Positions 18,205-26,493 of a stretch of DNA of 64,000 nucleotides are shown piece after piece; position 1 is the stretch's first letter, and each line of letters starts with the position of its first letter. Origin of the DNA: Halonatronomonas sp964558325. GTDB lineage: Bacteria > Bacillota > Halanaerobiia > Halanaerobiales > Halarsenatibacteraceae. The position numbers were made by a program, and so were the translations under genes. The DNA lies in contig CAZLCX010000005.1 of the NCBI GenBank assembly GCA_964558325.1, positions 55,283-119,282 on the forward strand, written 5' to 3'. The notes beneath the pieces are model-generated. The model was not told where the DNA came from, ran no database searches, and was given only the letters and a program-made list of their open reading frames with translations.

Positions 18205-19563
18205 GTGGTAACCGTCGAAGTAGGAGGAGAGTACTTACTTAAGGTTGAAAAGATTGTTTATGGCGGCGAAGGATTGGCCAGGCCAGAGGATGGGCCAGTG
18301 GTTTTTATTAAGAATGTTTTACCTGGTGAGACTGTCAGGGCCAGGATTACTGAACGGAAAGGAAGTATGGCCAGGGCAGAGCTGATAGAGATTGTGGCTG
18401 AGGCTGATTGCCGGATTGAGCCAGACTGTCCTGTCTTTTATGAATGCGGCGGTTGTCAGCTCCAGCATGGAGATTATCAGGCTCAATTAGGATTTAAAAA
18501 GAGTATTATTGAGGAGTCCTTTGAGCGGATTGGCAAATTAAAAGAGTGGCCTGATTTTGAGGTTTTAGGGATGGATTTTCCCTGGTATTATCGGAATAAA
18601 GGTCAATTTCCAGTTGGAGAAAGAGATGATGAACTGATCACTGGGTTTTATCGGGCAGGCAGCCATGAGATAATTGAATTTCCTGAATGCAAGATTCAGC
18701 ATCAGCCGATTAATCGGCTTTTAGATAAGGTACTTGATTTTTTTAAGGAACAGGGTATAAAGGCTTACGACGAGAAGAGGGATCAGGGGATTTTGAGGCA
18801 TTTTTTAATTAGATCTGGCTTCTGTACCGGGCAGTTACAGTTAACGGTGGTTGTCAGGAATTCTCTGTCAGCCAAGGTTTTAGCTGAATTAAAGGAGTTT
18901 ATAGCTGAGGAGCAGGCCTTAGTTAGTATCTATCAGAATATCAATTCTGAAAAGACTAATCGGATTTTAGGTGAGGTTTCTGAATTGATTGCAGGTGAGG
19001 AGTATATCCTTGATTATCTTGGCAGGAATAAATATTCTATCTACCCGGAATCATTTTTTCAGGTAAATACTGTTCAGACTGAAAAATTATATAAGGTAGT
19101 GGCAGACTTTGCTGAAAAGATTAATCCTGGAAAGATTTACGATGCCTTCTGCGGCTCAGGGGCAATCGCTATTTATCTTACTTATAGGTTTGAGGAGATT
19201 ACCGGGATTGATATTTCCCTGGAATCGATACAAGCTGCCAGGGTTAATGCTGAGTTAAATGGGATTGGTAACTCAGTGGATTTCCAGCTAGGTTCTGTGG
19301 AAGACCTCCTGCCAGAAGAGTTAGCCGATGATGAGTTGATTATCTTTGACCCTCCCAGGAAGGGTCTGCCAGAGGAGACTATTGAGTTAATTAAGAAAAA
19401 TCAGGTTAAAAATTTAATCTATGTCTCCTGCAACCCGACTACTCTGGCCAGGGATTTAAAGAAATTAGCAGGTGATTATAGAATTGAAAATATAACTGCT
19501 GTTGATATGTTTCCCCAGACCTATCATGTGGAGACTGTTGTTCTGTTAGAAAGGAAAATATAG
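18205..19563 (+). CDS. 23S rRNA (uracil-5-)-methyltransferase, RlmD/RlmCD family
   Basis: A SAM-dependent uracil C5-methyltransferase of the RumA/TrmA family, 452 residues. An N-terminal TRAM domain (about 1-60) is followed by an iron-sulfur cluster motif with Cys69, Cys75, Cys81 and Cys84, and a C-terminal methyltransferase domain: YDAFCGSGAIAIYL, IDPPRKGLP and the nucleophile Cys in YVSCNPTTLARD, with the general-base Glu in HVETVVLLE. The start is GTG at 18205, 8 bases after AGGGGG. Which uridine is modified (1939, 747 or both) cannot be read from sequence. Confidence 0.93.
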   Translation: MVTVEVGGEYLLKVEKIVYGGEGLARPEDGPVVFIKNVLPGETVRARITERKGSMARAELIEIVAEADCRIEPDCPVFYECGGCQLQHGDYQAQLGFKKSIIEESFERIGKLKEWPDFEVLGMDFPWYYRNKGQFPVGERDDELITGFYRAGSHEIIEFPECKIQHQPINRLLDKVLDFFKEQGIKAYDEKRDQGILRHFLIRSGFCTGQLQLTVVVRNSLSAKVLAELKEFIAEEQALVSIYQNINSEKTNRILGEVSELIAGEEYILDYLGRNKYSIYPESFFQVNTVQTEKLYKVVADFAEKINPGKIYDAFCGSGAIAIYLTYRFEEITGIDISLESIQAARVNAELNGIGNSVDFQLGSVEDLLPEELADDELIIFDPPRKGLPEETIELIKKNQVKNLIYVSCNPTTLARDLKKLAGDYRIENITAVDMFPQTYHVETVVLLERKI

Positions 19564-19604
19564 CAAGAAAATCTGAGCTTGAAGTACAGGAGGTTAGTAG
19601 ATTT

Positions 19605-19895
19605 ATGGATTTATTTCTGGCAGTGGTCTTTTTAGTAATAGGAATTGCAGGTCTTGTTTATGGTAATGATATTGGTGTCTTTATCGGGCTTGGTCTCTTG
19701 CCCTGGCAGTTAATTAAAGTTAAACTCTCTGATATTCTTGTGCTTGGGGTAATACTTATTACCTTTTCTGCTGGTATTATCTATTTCTTTTTAAATAATA
19801 ACTGGGGGTTTTTATTAGGATATTTTCTTGTAATGGCTTATAATTACTGGGGTTACAGGAGTAATATTATTGATTCAAGTAGTAATAGCTCTTGA
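19605..19895 (+). CDS. Small hydrophobic membrane protein of unknown function
   Basis: 96 residues, almost entirely hydrophobic, with about three transmembrane segments (around residues 2-18, 22-36 or adjoining, 43-63 and 66-82), short charged connectors and a polar, Ser-rich C-terminus (NIIDSSSNSS). AGGAGG precedes the ATG. I do not recognise a family. It sits between the rRNA methyltransferase and FmdB genes, and its stop codon overlaps the -35 box of the following promoter, so it ends its transcription unit. Confidence 0.7.
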   Translation: MDLFLAVVFLVIGIAGLVYGNDIGVFIGLGLLPWQLIKVKLSDILVLGVILITFSAGIIYFFLNNNWGFLLGYFLVMAYNYWGYRSNIIDSSSNSS

Positions 19896-19920
19896 CAAAT
19901 TGATGATTTTGTATTATAAA
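19892..19920 (+). promoter_or_regulatory. Sigma-A-type promoter upstream of the fmdB-like gene
   Basis: TTGACA at 19892-19897, a 17-base spacer and TATAAA at 19915-19920. The -35 box overlaps the stop codon of the preceding small membrane protein gene. Confidence 0.8.
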
Positions 19921-19986
19921 TTATAAATAGGAATAACTATATAATATAAATTTAGAAATAATTATATAAATTAGGAGTGAAGAAAT

Positions 19987-20193
19987 ATGCCAACTTATTT
20001 ATACGAATGCGAGAAGTGCGGGAGATTCGAGAAACTCCAGGGGATTAAAGATGAGGCTTTAAAAGAATGTCCTGATTGTTCTGGAGAGGTAAAAAGAATT
20101 ATTGGAGCTCCAGGAATTCGTTTTAAAGGCTCAGGTTTTTATTGCACTGATCACAAAACAAATAAATCAAGTAGTGACGAGAAAGCATCATAA
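19987..20193 (+). CDS. FmdB family zinc-ribbon protein
   Basis: 68 residues: PTYLYECEKCGRFEKLQ at the N-terminus and CPDCSGEVKRIIGAPGIRFKGSGFY after it form the two CxxC knuckles and tail of the putative FmdB/CxxC_CXXC_SSSS regulatory family. The function of the family is not established; formamidase regulation was proposed for the founding member. It has its own good promoter (19892-19920) and a 3' hairpin, so it is probably a single-gene transcript. Confidence 0.9.
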   Translation: MPTYLYECEKCGRFEKLQGIKDEALKECPDCSGEVKRIIGAPGIRFKGSGFYCTDHKTNKSSSDEKAS

Positions 20194-20204
20194 AATATTC
20201 ATGG

Positions 20205-20233
20205 CCCGGATTAAGCAATTTTGCTCGTCCGGG
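20205..20233 (+). terminator. Hairpin after the fmdB-like gene (probable terminator)
   Basis: CCCGGA at 20205-20210 pairs with TCCGGG at 20228-20233, with an inner AGCA/TGCT helix. The tail TCTTATTTCTT is T-rich but not a clean run, so termination may be partial. Confidence 0.6.
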
Positions 20234-20265
20234 TCTTATTTCTTCAAATAGTAGAGGTGAGAATT

Positions 20266-20751
20266 ATGCAAGTAGGTGTTATATCTGATACCCATGTCCC
20301 TGATAGGGCCAGAAAACTGCCAGACTGGCTGTTTGACGAGCTTGAAGGTTGTGAACTTATTCTGCATGCTGGAGATGTAACTAGTGTGGAGACTTTTAAA
20401 GAATTAGAGAAGATTGCTCCTGTTAAGGCGGTCCAGGGGAATTGTGATTCATATAAAATAAATGATCTGCCAGTAAGTAGAGAATTGACCCTGGCCGGGA
20501 CAAAGATTGCTATGACCCACAGCCATAAAGTTAGAGGCGAGACGATTAACGGACTTCAGTATATGTTTCCTGATGCTGATATTATAATTTTTGGGCACAC
20601 CCATGATGCTTATCATGAAAAGTTTGCTGGTCAGGATATTATTAACCCAGGTTCACCGACTTCAAGGAAGCGAATGAAATATTACAGTGCTGCTATAATT
20701 GAGATTGATAATGGCCTAAAGGATATTAATTTCATTAAAAAATTTCAATAA
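20266..20751 (+). CDS. YfcE/MJ0936-type metallophosphodiesterase
   Basis: A 161-residue calcineurin-like phosphoesterase. All metal-binding motifs are in order: DTH near the N-terminus (GVISDTHVPD), HAGDV, GNCDS, THSHK and GHTHDAY, the pattern of the YfcE family, which hydrolyses artificial phosphodiesters or cyclic nucleotides in vitro. The natural substrate is unknown. ATG 20266 is chosen because GAGGTGA lies just upstream and the next residues (MQVGVISDTH) match family N-termini; an earlier in-frame TTG at 20221 lies in the preceding hairpin. It is followed 12 bases later by the ylbF-like gene. Confidence 0.93.
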   Translation: MQVGVISDTHVPDRARKLPDWLFDELEGCELILHAGDVTSVETFKELEKIAPVKAVQGNCDSYKINDLPVSRELTLAGTKIAMTHSHKVRGETINGLQYMFPDADIIIFGHTHDAYHEKFAGQDIINPGSPTSRKRMKYYSAAIIEIDNGLKDINFIKKFQ

Positions 20752-20763
20752 AGGAGTGGTTTG

Positions 20764-21129
20764 ATGTCAGTTTATAATTTAAGTCACAGACTGGCCAAGG
20801 CTATCAAGGATTCTGATGAATACAAAACCTTTCAGGAAGCCAGAAAGAGAATTAAACAAAAGGATAAAAGCATTGATATTTTAAAGGAATATCAGAATTT
20901 AGTCTGGAAGGTTAATTATTTAGAATCCCAGGGTAAAGAAGTTCCAGAAGAAGACCAGAATAGGCTTGAAGAGCTGCAGAACCTGGTTCAGATGAATGAT
21001 TATGTTAAGAAGTATTTAGAAACCAGGGCTAGATTTAGTACAATGGTAAATGATATTGAAGATATTCTTTTTGATGATTTAGAGCTTGGCCTTGGACTGG
21101 AAGAAGAGGCTGGAACAGAAGATGAATAG
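20764..21129 (+). CDS. YlbF family regulator
   Basis: 121 residues, almost all helical and charged, with the family-typical LAKAIKDSDEYKTFQEARKRIKQ start and a middle helix (QNRLEELQNLVQMNDYVKKYLETR). In Bacillus YlbF and YmcA form the Y-complex with YaaT that tunes RNase Y-dependent mRNA processing and competence/biofilm development; the role here is inferred only from similarity. ATG 20764 with AAGGAGTGG upstream. It follows the phosphodiesterase gene closely (operon) and converges on the NifU-like gene. Confidence 0.85.
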   Translation: MSVYNLSHRLAKAIKDSDEYKTFQEARKRIKQKDKSIDILKEYQNLVWKVNYLESQGKEVPEEDQNRLEELQNLVQMNDYVKKYLETRARFSTMVNDIEDILFDDLELGLGLEEEAGTEDE

Positions 21130-21137
21130 AAAGAAAA

Positions 21138-21159
21138 AACAGCCCCGGACGGGGCTGTT
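21138..21159 (-). terminator. Strong terminator for the NifU-like gene, shared hairpin with the ylbF-like gene
   Basis: A perfect 9-bp stem (AACAGCCCC/GGGGCTGTT) with a GGAC loop. On the minus strand it is followed by TTTTTTCTTT, so it is a textbook terminator for the minus-strand gene at 21180; on the plus strand the trailing sequence has few T, so termination of the ylbF-like transcript there is weaker. Confidence 0.88.
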
Positions 21160-21179
21160 AATATCAAAGTTTATTTAAA

Positions 21180-21404
21180 TTAAGCCTGTACTACTTCTTT
21201 TACTTCTGGGATATGATCTTTTAAGGCTCTCTCAATGCCATTTTTTAAAGTCATTGTGGACATTGGGCAGCCAGCGCAGGCACCTGTTAATCTTACTTTG
21301 ACTGTACCATCATCTTCAACGGCAATTAATTCGACATCACCGCCGTCAGCCTGAAGACCAGGTCTTATTTGATCTAAAACATCTTTTACTTTTTCTTTAT
21401 CCAT
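21180..21404 (-). CDS. NifU C-terminal-domain iron-sulfur carrier protein
   Basis: 74 residues consisting of a lone NifU C-terminal (Nfu) domain: VLDQIRPGLQADGGDVELIAVEDDGTVKVRLTG followed by the cluster-binding CAGCPMS, where the CxxC pair bridges a [4Fe-4S] cluster in a dimer. It probably delivers clusters to apo-proteins; the dehydratase-like and ferredoxin-type proteins in this window would be clients in principle. AGGAGGTGA precedes the ATG. It is transcribed alone, divergently from dnaE. Confidence 0.93.
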   Translation of the reverse strand: MDKEKVKDVLDQIRPGLQADGGDVELIAVEDDGTVKVRLTGACAGCPMSTMTLKNGIERALKDHIPEVKEVVQA

Positions 21405-21515
21405 TTAAACTTCACCTCCTGGATTTAAATTCAATCCTTATATATTATAACATATTAATATATAAAAACAAAGTATAGAACTTAACATTTTATTTTTTAA
21501 GAGAGGATAAAGCCT

Positions 21516-24500
21516 ATGAAAGATTTTGTCCATTTACATAATCATACAGAATTTAGCCTACTTGATGGAGCTATCAGGCTTGATGATTTAATCAGGAAGA
21601 CTCAGGAACATGGGCAGAAGGCCTGTGCTATAACTGATCATGGTAACCTATATGGGATGATTAAATTTTACAGAAAGGCCAGAGAGGCGGGAATCAAGCC
21701 GATAATTGGCTGTGAGGTATATGTTGCTCCTGGTAATATGAAGGCCAGAGAAAGCCAGAAAAATTATCATCTAATATTATTGGCTTCAAATAAAGAGGGT
21801 TACCATAATTTAATTAAAATTGTTTCTCAGGCCCATTTAGAGGGTTTTTATTATAAACCTAGGGTTGATAAAGATTTACTGGCTGATTTCTCTCAGGGGA
21901 TTATTGCCTCTTCTGCCTGTCTCCAGGGGGAGATTGCCCAGGCAGTTTTGAGTGAAGGCAGCAGAAGCCCGGAAGAATTAGCTTTAGAATATCAGCAGAT
22001 TTTTGGGAGGGATAATTTCTATTTAGAATTACAGGATCATGGTTTAGGGGAGCAGAAAAGGGTTAATCAAAAATTATTAGAAATTAGCAAAAAAGAAGAT
22101 ATCCCTTTGATTGCTGCCAATGATTCACATTATCTTGAAAAGGATGATGCTGAGCTTCATGACCTGCTGCTGGCTTTACAGACTGGTAAGACAGTGGCCG
22201 AAGAAGATAGAATGCAGTTTCCTAATCAGGAGTTTTATTTTAAATCTTCTGAGGAGATGGAGAAGAAGTTTGGCCAGATTGCTGAGGCGATGGAGAATAC
22301 AGTCAAAATTGCTGAGCGCTGTAAGCTTGAGCTGGAATTTGATAAATTTTATCTTCCTGCCTATCCAAGACCTGAGCAATATAAGGAATTATCTTCTGAA
22401 GAATTACTGAGAAAATTATGCTATGAAGCCCTAAATAAAAAGATGCCTGATAACCAGGAGGCAGAGGAGAGGCTTGAGTATGAACTTGATATAATCTGTG
22501 AGATGGGCTATGCAGCTTACTTTTTAATAGTTTATGATTTTATCAATGAGGCTGAGAAAAGAAGTATTAGGGTTGGGCCTGGAAGAGGCTCTGCTGCCGG
22601 GAGTTTTGTTTCGTATCTATTGAATATAACCAGGATTAATCCCCTAAAATATGGACTGATATTTGAAAGATTTTTGAACCCAGAACGGGTAACTCTGCCT
22701 GATATTGATATTGATTTTGACGATAGACGGGATGAGATTATTGAATATGTTAAAAATAAATATGGGGCCAGTAAAGTAGCTCAGATAGGAACTTTTGGAA
22801 CGATGGCAGCCAGGGCTGCTGTTAGAGATGTTGGCAGGGCTTTAGATATTTCCTATGGCCGGGTTGATAGGGTTGCTAAAAATATTCCGGCCAGGCCAGG
22901 AATCACCCTGGCAGAGGCCTTTAAAGAAAATGATAAGCTGACGGCAATGGCCAGGGATAGTGATGAAATTTCCAGGTTATTAAAGTTTGCTGAGAAGGTT
23001 GAAGGAATGCCGAGGCATATTTCCACCCATGCTGCTGGAGTTATTATTGGTGCTGAGGCTTTAGTGGAAAAGATTCCTCTCCAGCTCCAGGATGGAGTCA
23101 GGATTACCCAGCTGCCAATGGAAGAGGTTGAAGCCTTAGGTCTTTTAAAGATGGATTTTCTTGGCTTAAGGAACTTATCTGTTATCAGGGATACTCTGAA
23201 AGCGGTTGAGAATAACTATGGGAAAAAACTTGATATTGATAATGTTAAACTTGATGACCAGGAGGTTTATGAGTTATTAAGTGAGGGTAAGACCGCTGGA
23301 GTTTTTCAGATGGAATCTTATTTATTTCAGAATCTTAATAGTAAGTTAAAACCGAATAGATTTGCTGATATAATAGCATTACTGGCTTTAGGTAGACCTG
23401 GACCATTAGGCAGTAATCTGGTTGATGATTATATTGATTGCCGCCACGGTAAAAAGGAGCCTGAATATCTTCATCCTGAGCTTGAGCCTATTCTGGAGGA
23501 TACCTATGGTCTGATTCTTTACCAGGAACAGGTTATGGAGATTGCCAGTAAGATTGGTGGCTTCAGTATGGGAGAGGCTGATATTTTAAGAAGAGGTATG
23601 GGTAAGAAGAAAGAGGAATTAGTTGCCAACGAGAGGCAGAAATTTATAGATGGGGCCAGAGAAAATGGACTTTCAGCAGAAGTAGCCAATGAAATCTTTG
23701 ATCAGATGGAATATTTCTCAGGTTATGGCTTTAATAAGTCTCACAGTGCTGCTTATGCACTTTTAGCCTATCAGACAGCCTATCTTAAGGTTAAATACCC
23801 TGAAGAGTTTATGTCTGCTTTATTGAGCAGTGTAATGCACAATTTGAGTAAAGTTGCTGATTATATATCCGGGGCCAGAGAAATTGGTATAGAGGTTTTA
23901 CCTCCAGATGTAAATCAGAGTTATCATGATTTTGTTAAGGTTTCAGATAAGAAGATACGATTTGGCTTAAAGGCTGTTAAAAACCTGGGAAGTAAAGGGA
24001 TTGAGGCTATTATTGAGGAAAGAAAGAGTGGGAGTTATAAATCGACAGTTGACTTTATGAAAAGGGTTGATTTAACAGCTATTAAACAGACAGGCCTTGA
24101 ATCTTTAGTTCATGCAGGTGGCTTTGATTCCTTTAAAGAAAATAGGAATCAGATTGTTAGTTCTCTGGAAGAGCTCTACAGCAGGTATTCCAGTAATAAA
24201 GAGAAAAAGGCTGCCGGGCAGAGATCTTTTTTTGATATGGTAGATGAAGAGGAAGAGTTTTATGATGAAGATTTTAAGTTTCCTGATCTTGAAGAAGAGG
24301 ACCATCAACAGAGGTTAAAGAGTGAGAGAGAATATCTTGGGATCTTTCTTTCAGGCCATCCCCTTGACCCATATAAAGAGTTATTTGAAAAACTGGGTTT
24401 AATTAATATTGAATTAAAAGATGGCTCCACTGGAATAATTGGTGGTTATCTTACTGAAATAAAAGAACATATTACTAAAAATCAAAATAGGATGGCCTTC

Positions 24501-24833
24501 TTGACATTAGAGTGCTGGTCAGATACTATAGAAGTAATTGCTTTTCCTGATGCCTATGAACAATATCAACTTTTATTAGAGGAGTTTAAACCGCTATTGA
24601 TTGAGGGGAAAGTTGATGAGGGCAAGATTATTGTTTCAAGGATAATTCCACTTAATATTCAACCTTTAGTTATTGAGCTTACAAATCATAATGACTCTAA
24701 TTTAAATGATTTAAAGAAAAAATTAAAGAATAATCGGGGTAAGAGACCGGTGATTTTATTAGAAGATTATGGTCTTAATAAAGGAATTATGCTTCTTTCT
24801 AAAGAATATTGGGTTAAAAGTGATGATAAATAA
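21516..24833 (+). CDS. dnaE: DNA polymerase III alpha subunit DnaE
   Basis: The replicative polymerase alpha subunit, 1105 residues, DnaE1 type. The N-terminal PHP domain (FVHLHNHTEFSLLDGA, ITDHGNLYG, NDSHYL) is followed by the catalytic palm with PDIDIDFDD (Asp396, Asp398 and partner), the GPGRGSAAGS loop, a thumb/finger region and a helix-hairpin-helix tract, then a C-terminal OB fold (about 985-1060) and a shortened tail. A clostridial-type genome usually also has PolC, not seen here. The ATG at 21516 has GAGAGG upstream. The gene diverges from the NifU-like gene. Confidence 0.96.
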   Translation: MKDFVHLHNHTEFSLLDGAIRLDDLIRKTQEHGQKACAITDHGNLYGMIKFYRKAREAGIKPIIGCEVYVAPGNMKARESQKNYHLILLASNKEGYHNLIKIVSQAHLEGFYYKPRVDKDLLADFSQGIIASSACLQGEIAQAVLSEGSRSPEELALEYQQIFGRDNFYLELQDHGLGEQKRVNQKLLEISKKEDIPLIAANDSHYLEKDDAELHDLLLALQTGKTVAEEDRMQFPNQEFYFKSSEEMEKKFGQIAEAMENTVKIAERCKLELEFDKFYLPAYPRPEQYKELSSEELLRKLCYEALNKKMPDNQEAEERLEYELDIICEMGYAAYFLIVYDFINEAEKRSIRVGPGRGSAAGSFVSYLLNITRINPLKYGLIFERFLNPERVTLPDIDIDFDDRRDEIIEYVKNKYGASKVAQIGTFGTMAARAAVRDVGRALDISYGRVDRVAKNIPARPGITLAEAFKENDKLTAMARDSDEISRLLKFAEKVEGMPRHISTHAAGVIIGAEALVEKIPLQLQDGVRITQLPMEEVEALGLLKMDFLGLRNLSVIRDTLKAVENNYGKKLDIDNVKLDDQEVYELLSEGKTAGVFQMESYLFQNLNSKLKPNRFADIIALLALGRPGPLGSNLVDDYIDCRHGKKEPEYLHPELEPILEDTYGLILYQEQVMEIASKIGGFSMGEADILRRGMGKKKEELVANERQKFIDGARENGLSAEVANEIFDQMEYFSGYGFNKSHSAAYALLAYQTAYLKVKYPEEFMSALLSSVMHNLSKVADYISGAREIGIEVLPPDVNQSYHDFVKVSDKKIRFGLKAVKNLGSKGIEAIIEERKSGSYKSTVDFMKRVDLTAIKQTGLESLVHAGGFDSFKENRNQIVSSLEELYSRYSSNKEKKAAGQRSFFDMVDEEEEFYDEDFKFPDLEEEDHQQRLKSEREYLGIFLSGHPLDPYKELFEKLGLINIELKDGSTGIIGGYLTEIKEHITKNQNRMAFLTLECWSDTIEVIAFPDAYEQYQLLLEEFKPLLIEGKVDEGKIIVSRIIPLNIQPLVIELTNHNDSNLNDLKKKLKNNRGKRPVILLEDYGLNKGIMLLSKEYWVKSDDK

Positions 24834-24866
24834 TTAATATATAAATAATGGGGGCAGGAAAAATTT

Positions 24867-26279
24867 ATGCAGACAAGAGAAGAAAGAGATTCGATTGGTA
24901 AAAAGGAAGTTCCAGTTGATGCCTATTATGGTATTCAGTCATTGAGAGCTGCTGAGAATTTTAAAATTACTGATTTAAAAATCCATCCTCGACTTGTTAG
25001 GGCACTGGCCAAGGTGAAAAAGGCTGCGGTCATTAGTAATAGGGAGATTGGGCTTCTTTCAGAGGAAAAAGCTGGGGCTATTATTCAGGCCTGTGATGAA
25101 GTAGCTGGAGGGAGTCTGCAGGAGCAATTTATAGTTGATGCTGTTCAAGGTGGAGCTGGTACATCCATTAATATGAATATGAATGAGGTGCTTGCAAATA
25201 GAGCCACTGAAATCCTTGGTGGTGATAAAGGCGATTATATGGTGATTCATCCTAATAATCATGTTAATATGGGCCAGTCTACTAATGATGTTATTCCTAC
25301 TGCAGTAAGGGTCGCAGTTATAAATATGTTAGAAGAATTATCTGGGAAAATCGAGGAACTTCATTTAGCTTTTAAGGATAAGGCAGTAGAATTTAATGAA
25401 GTAATTAAGATGGGGCGGACTCAGCTTCAGGATGCTGTCCCTATTAGATTGGGCCAGGAGTTTAATGCCTATGCTACTTCTTTATTGCGGGATAAAAAGC
25501 GAATAAAGAATACCATTGATGATTTGCTGATAATAAACTTAGGAGCTACTGCGATTGGAACAGGTTTAAATGCTGATCTGGAATATGTTAATAATGTTAC
25601 CTGTGTTTTAAATGAGATTACAGGTCGTGAGTTTGAGCAGGCTGAAGACCTTGTTGATGCTACCCAGAATGTTGATGCCCTGGTAGGTGTTTCTTCTGTT
25701 TTAAAGACGGCAGCGACCAATCTCTCAAAGATTGCTAATGATTTAAGACTTTTATCTTCTGGACCAAGGACAGGGATCAATGAGATTAATCTACCAGCAG
25801 TCCAGCCTGGATCCTCTATAATGCCAGGCAAGGTTAATCCAGTTATTCCTGAAGTTGTTAATCAGGTGGCCTTTCAGATTATTGGTAATGATACAACTGT
25901 AACAATGGCAGCTGAAGCCGGGCAACTTGAATTAAATGTAATGCAGCCTGTTTTGATCTATAATCTTTTTCAGTCAATAGAAATGCTTAAAAATAGCATT
26001 GATACCTTTAATAAAAATTGTATTCAGGGTATTGAAGCTAATGCGGAGAGGTGTAAAAATTTAGTTGAAAATAGCGTTGGAATTATTACGGCTATTAATC
26101 CTCATGTAGGGTATGAGGCTGCTTCTAGAATTGCTAAAAGAGCACTGGAAGAAAATAAATCTGTAAAGAGCATTATTTTAGAAGAAGGTATCTTAAGTGA
26201 AGAAGAACTTGATAAGATATTAAATCCCCATGAGATGACTGAGCCAGGAATAGCTGGCAAAAATCTTCTCAATAAATAA
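24867..26279 (+). CDS. aspA: Aspartate ammonia-lyase
   Basis: 470 residues of the fumarase/aspartase superfamily; converts aspartate to fumarate and ammonia. REERDSIGKKEVPVDAYYGIQSLRAAENF at the N-terminus is nearer to AspA than to FumC, and the substrate-gating signature GSSIMPGKVNPV sits near residue 315. GQSTNDVIPTA and GRTQLQDAVPI are also present. It lies 33 bases after dnaE and 25 bases before a small protein gene and pfkA, so it may share their transcript. A fumarase function cannot be fully excluded by sequence alone. Confidence 0.92.
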   Translation: MQTREERDSIGKKEVPVDAYYGIQSLRAAENFKITDLKIHPRLVRALAKVKKAAVISNREIGLLSEEKAGAIIQACDEVAGGSLQEQFIVDAVQGGAGTSINMNMNEVLANRATEILGGDKGDYMVIHPNNHVNMGQSTNDVIPTAVRVAVINMLEELSGKIEELHLAFKDKAVEFNEVIKMGRTQLQDAVPIRLGQEFNAYATSLLRDKKRIKNTIDDLLIINLGATAIGTGLNADLEYVNNVTCVLNEITGREFEQAEDLVDATQNVDALVGVSSVLKTAATNLSKIANDLRLLSSGPRTGINEINLPAVQPGSSIMPGKVNPVIPEVVNQVAFQIIGNDTTVTMAAEAGQLELNVMQPVLIYNLFQSIEMLKNSIDTFNKNCIQGIEANAERCKNLVENSVGIITAINPHVGYEAASRIAKRALEENKSVKSIILEEGILSEEELDKILNPHEMTEPGIAGKNLLNK

Positions 26280-26304
26280 TGTTTAAGGGAAAGGGGTAAA
26301 TAGT

Positions 26305-26481
26305 ATGTGGCAGATTGTATATGTTGCGCAAGATAAAATTGAGGCTGATAAAATAGAAGACAAATTACTTGCCAATGGTTTTATGATTGAAGTAGAAAAG
26401 CTTTCTGATGATAGTTATCAAATCAAGAGCCTGGCCAGTGAAGCAGAAGAAGTCTATGAATTTTTAAATGAGTATTTTTAA
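26305..26481 (+). CDS. Small DUF2007-like protein upstream of pfkA
   Basis: A 58-residue protein that starts MWQIVYVAQDKIEADKIE and ends VYEFLNEYF. It has a beta-alpha-beta-like pattern and resembles the small proteins beginning MWKVVYIA that clostridial genomes carry next to accA/pfkA, sometimes mislabelled glutamate decarboxylase and related to the putative signal-transducing DUF2007 group. AAAGGGG precedes the ATG; AAGGAGG of pfkA follows its stop, and pfkA starts 12 bases later. Function unknown. Identification rests on my memory of the pattern, so the family name is tentative although the coding call is good. Confidence 0.75.
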   Translation: MWQIVYVAQDKIEADKIEDKLLANGFMIEVEKLSDDSYQIKSLASEAEEVYEFLNEYF

Positions 26482-26493
26482 GGAGGAATATAT

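Noticed and set aside
21138..21159. Terminator mainly for the ylbF-like gene
   Set aside because: The T-run is on the minus-strand side; on the plus strand the hairpin is followed by AATATC, so it chiefly serves the NifU-like gene.
24867..26279. Fumarate hydratase class II instead of aspartase
   Set aside because: The N-terminal residues (REERDSIGKKEVPVDAYYGIQSLRAAENF, split here as a pattern) are nearer aspartase, although the shared signature cannot fully exclude fumarase.
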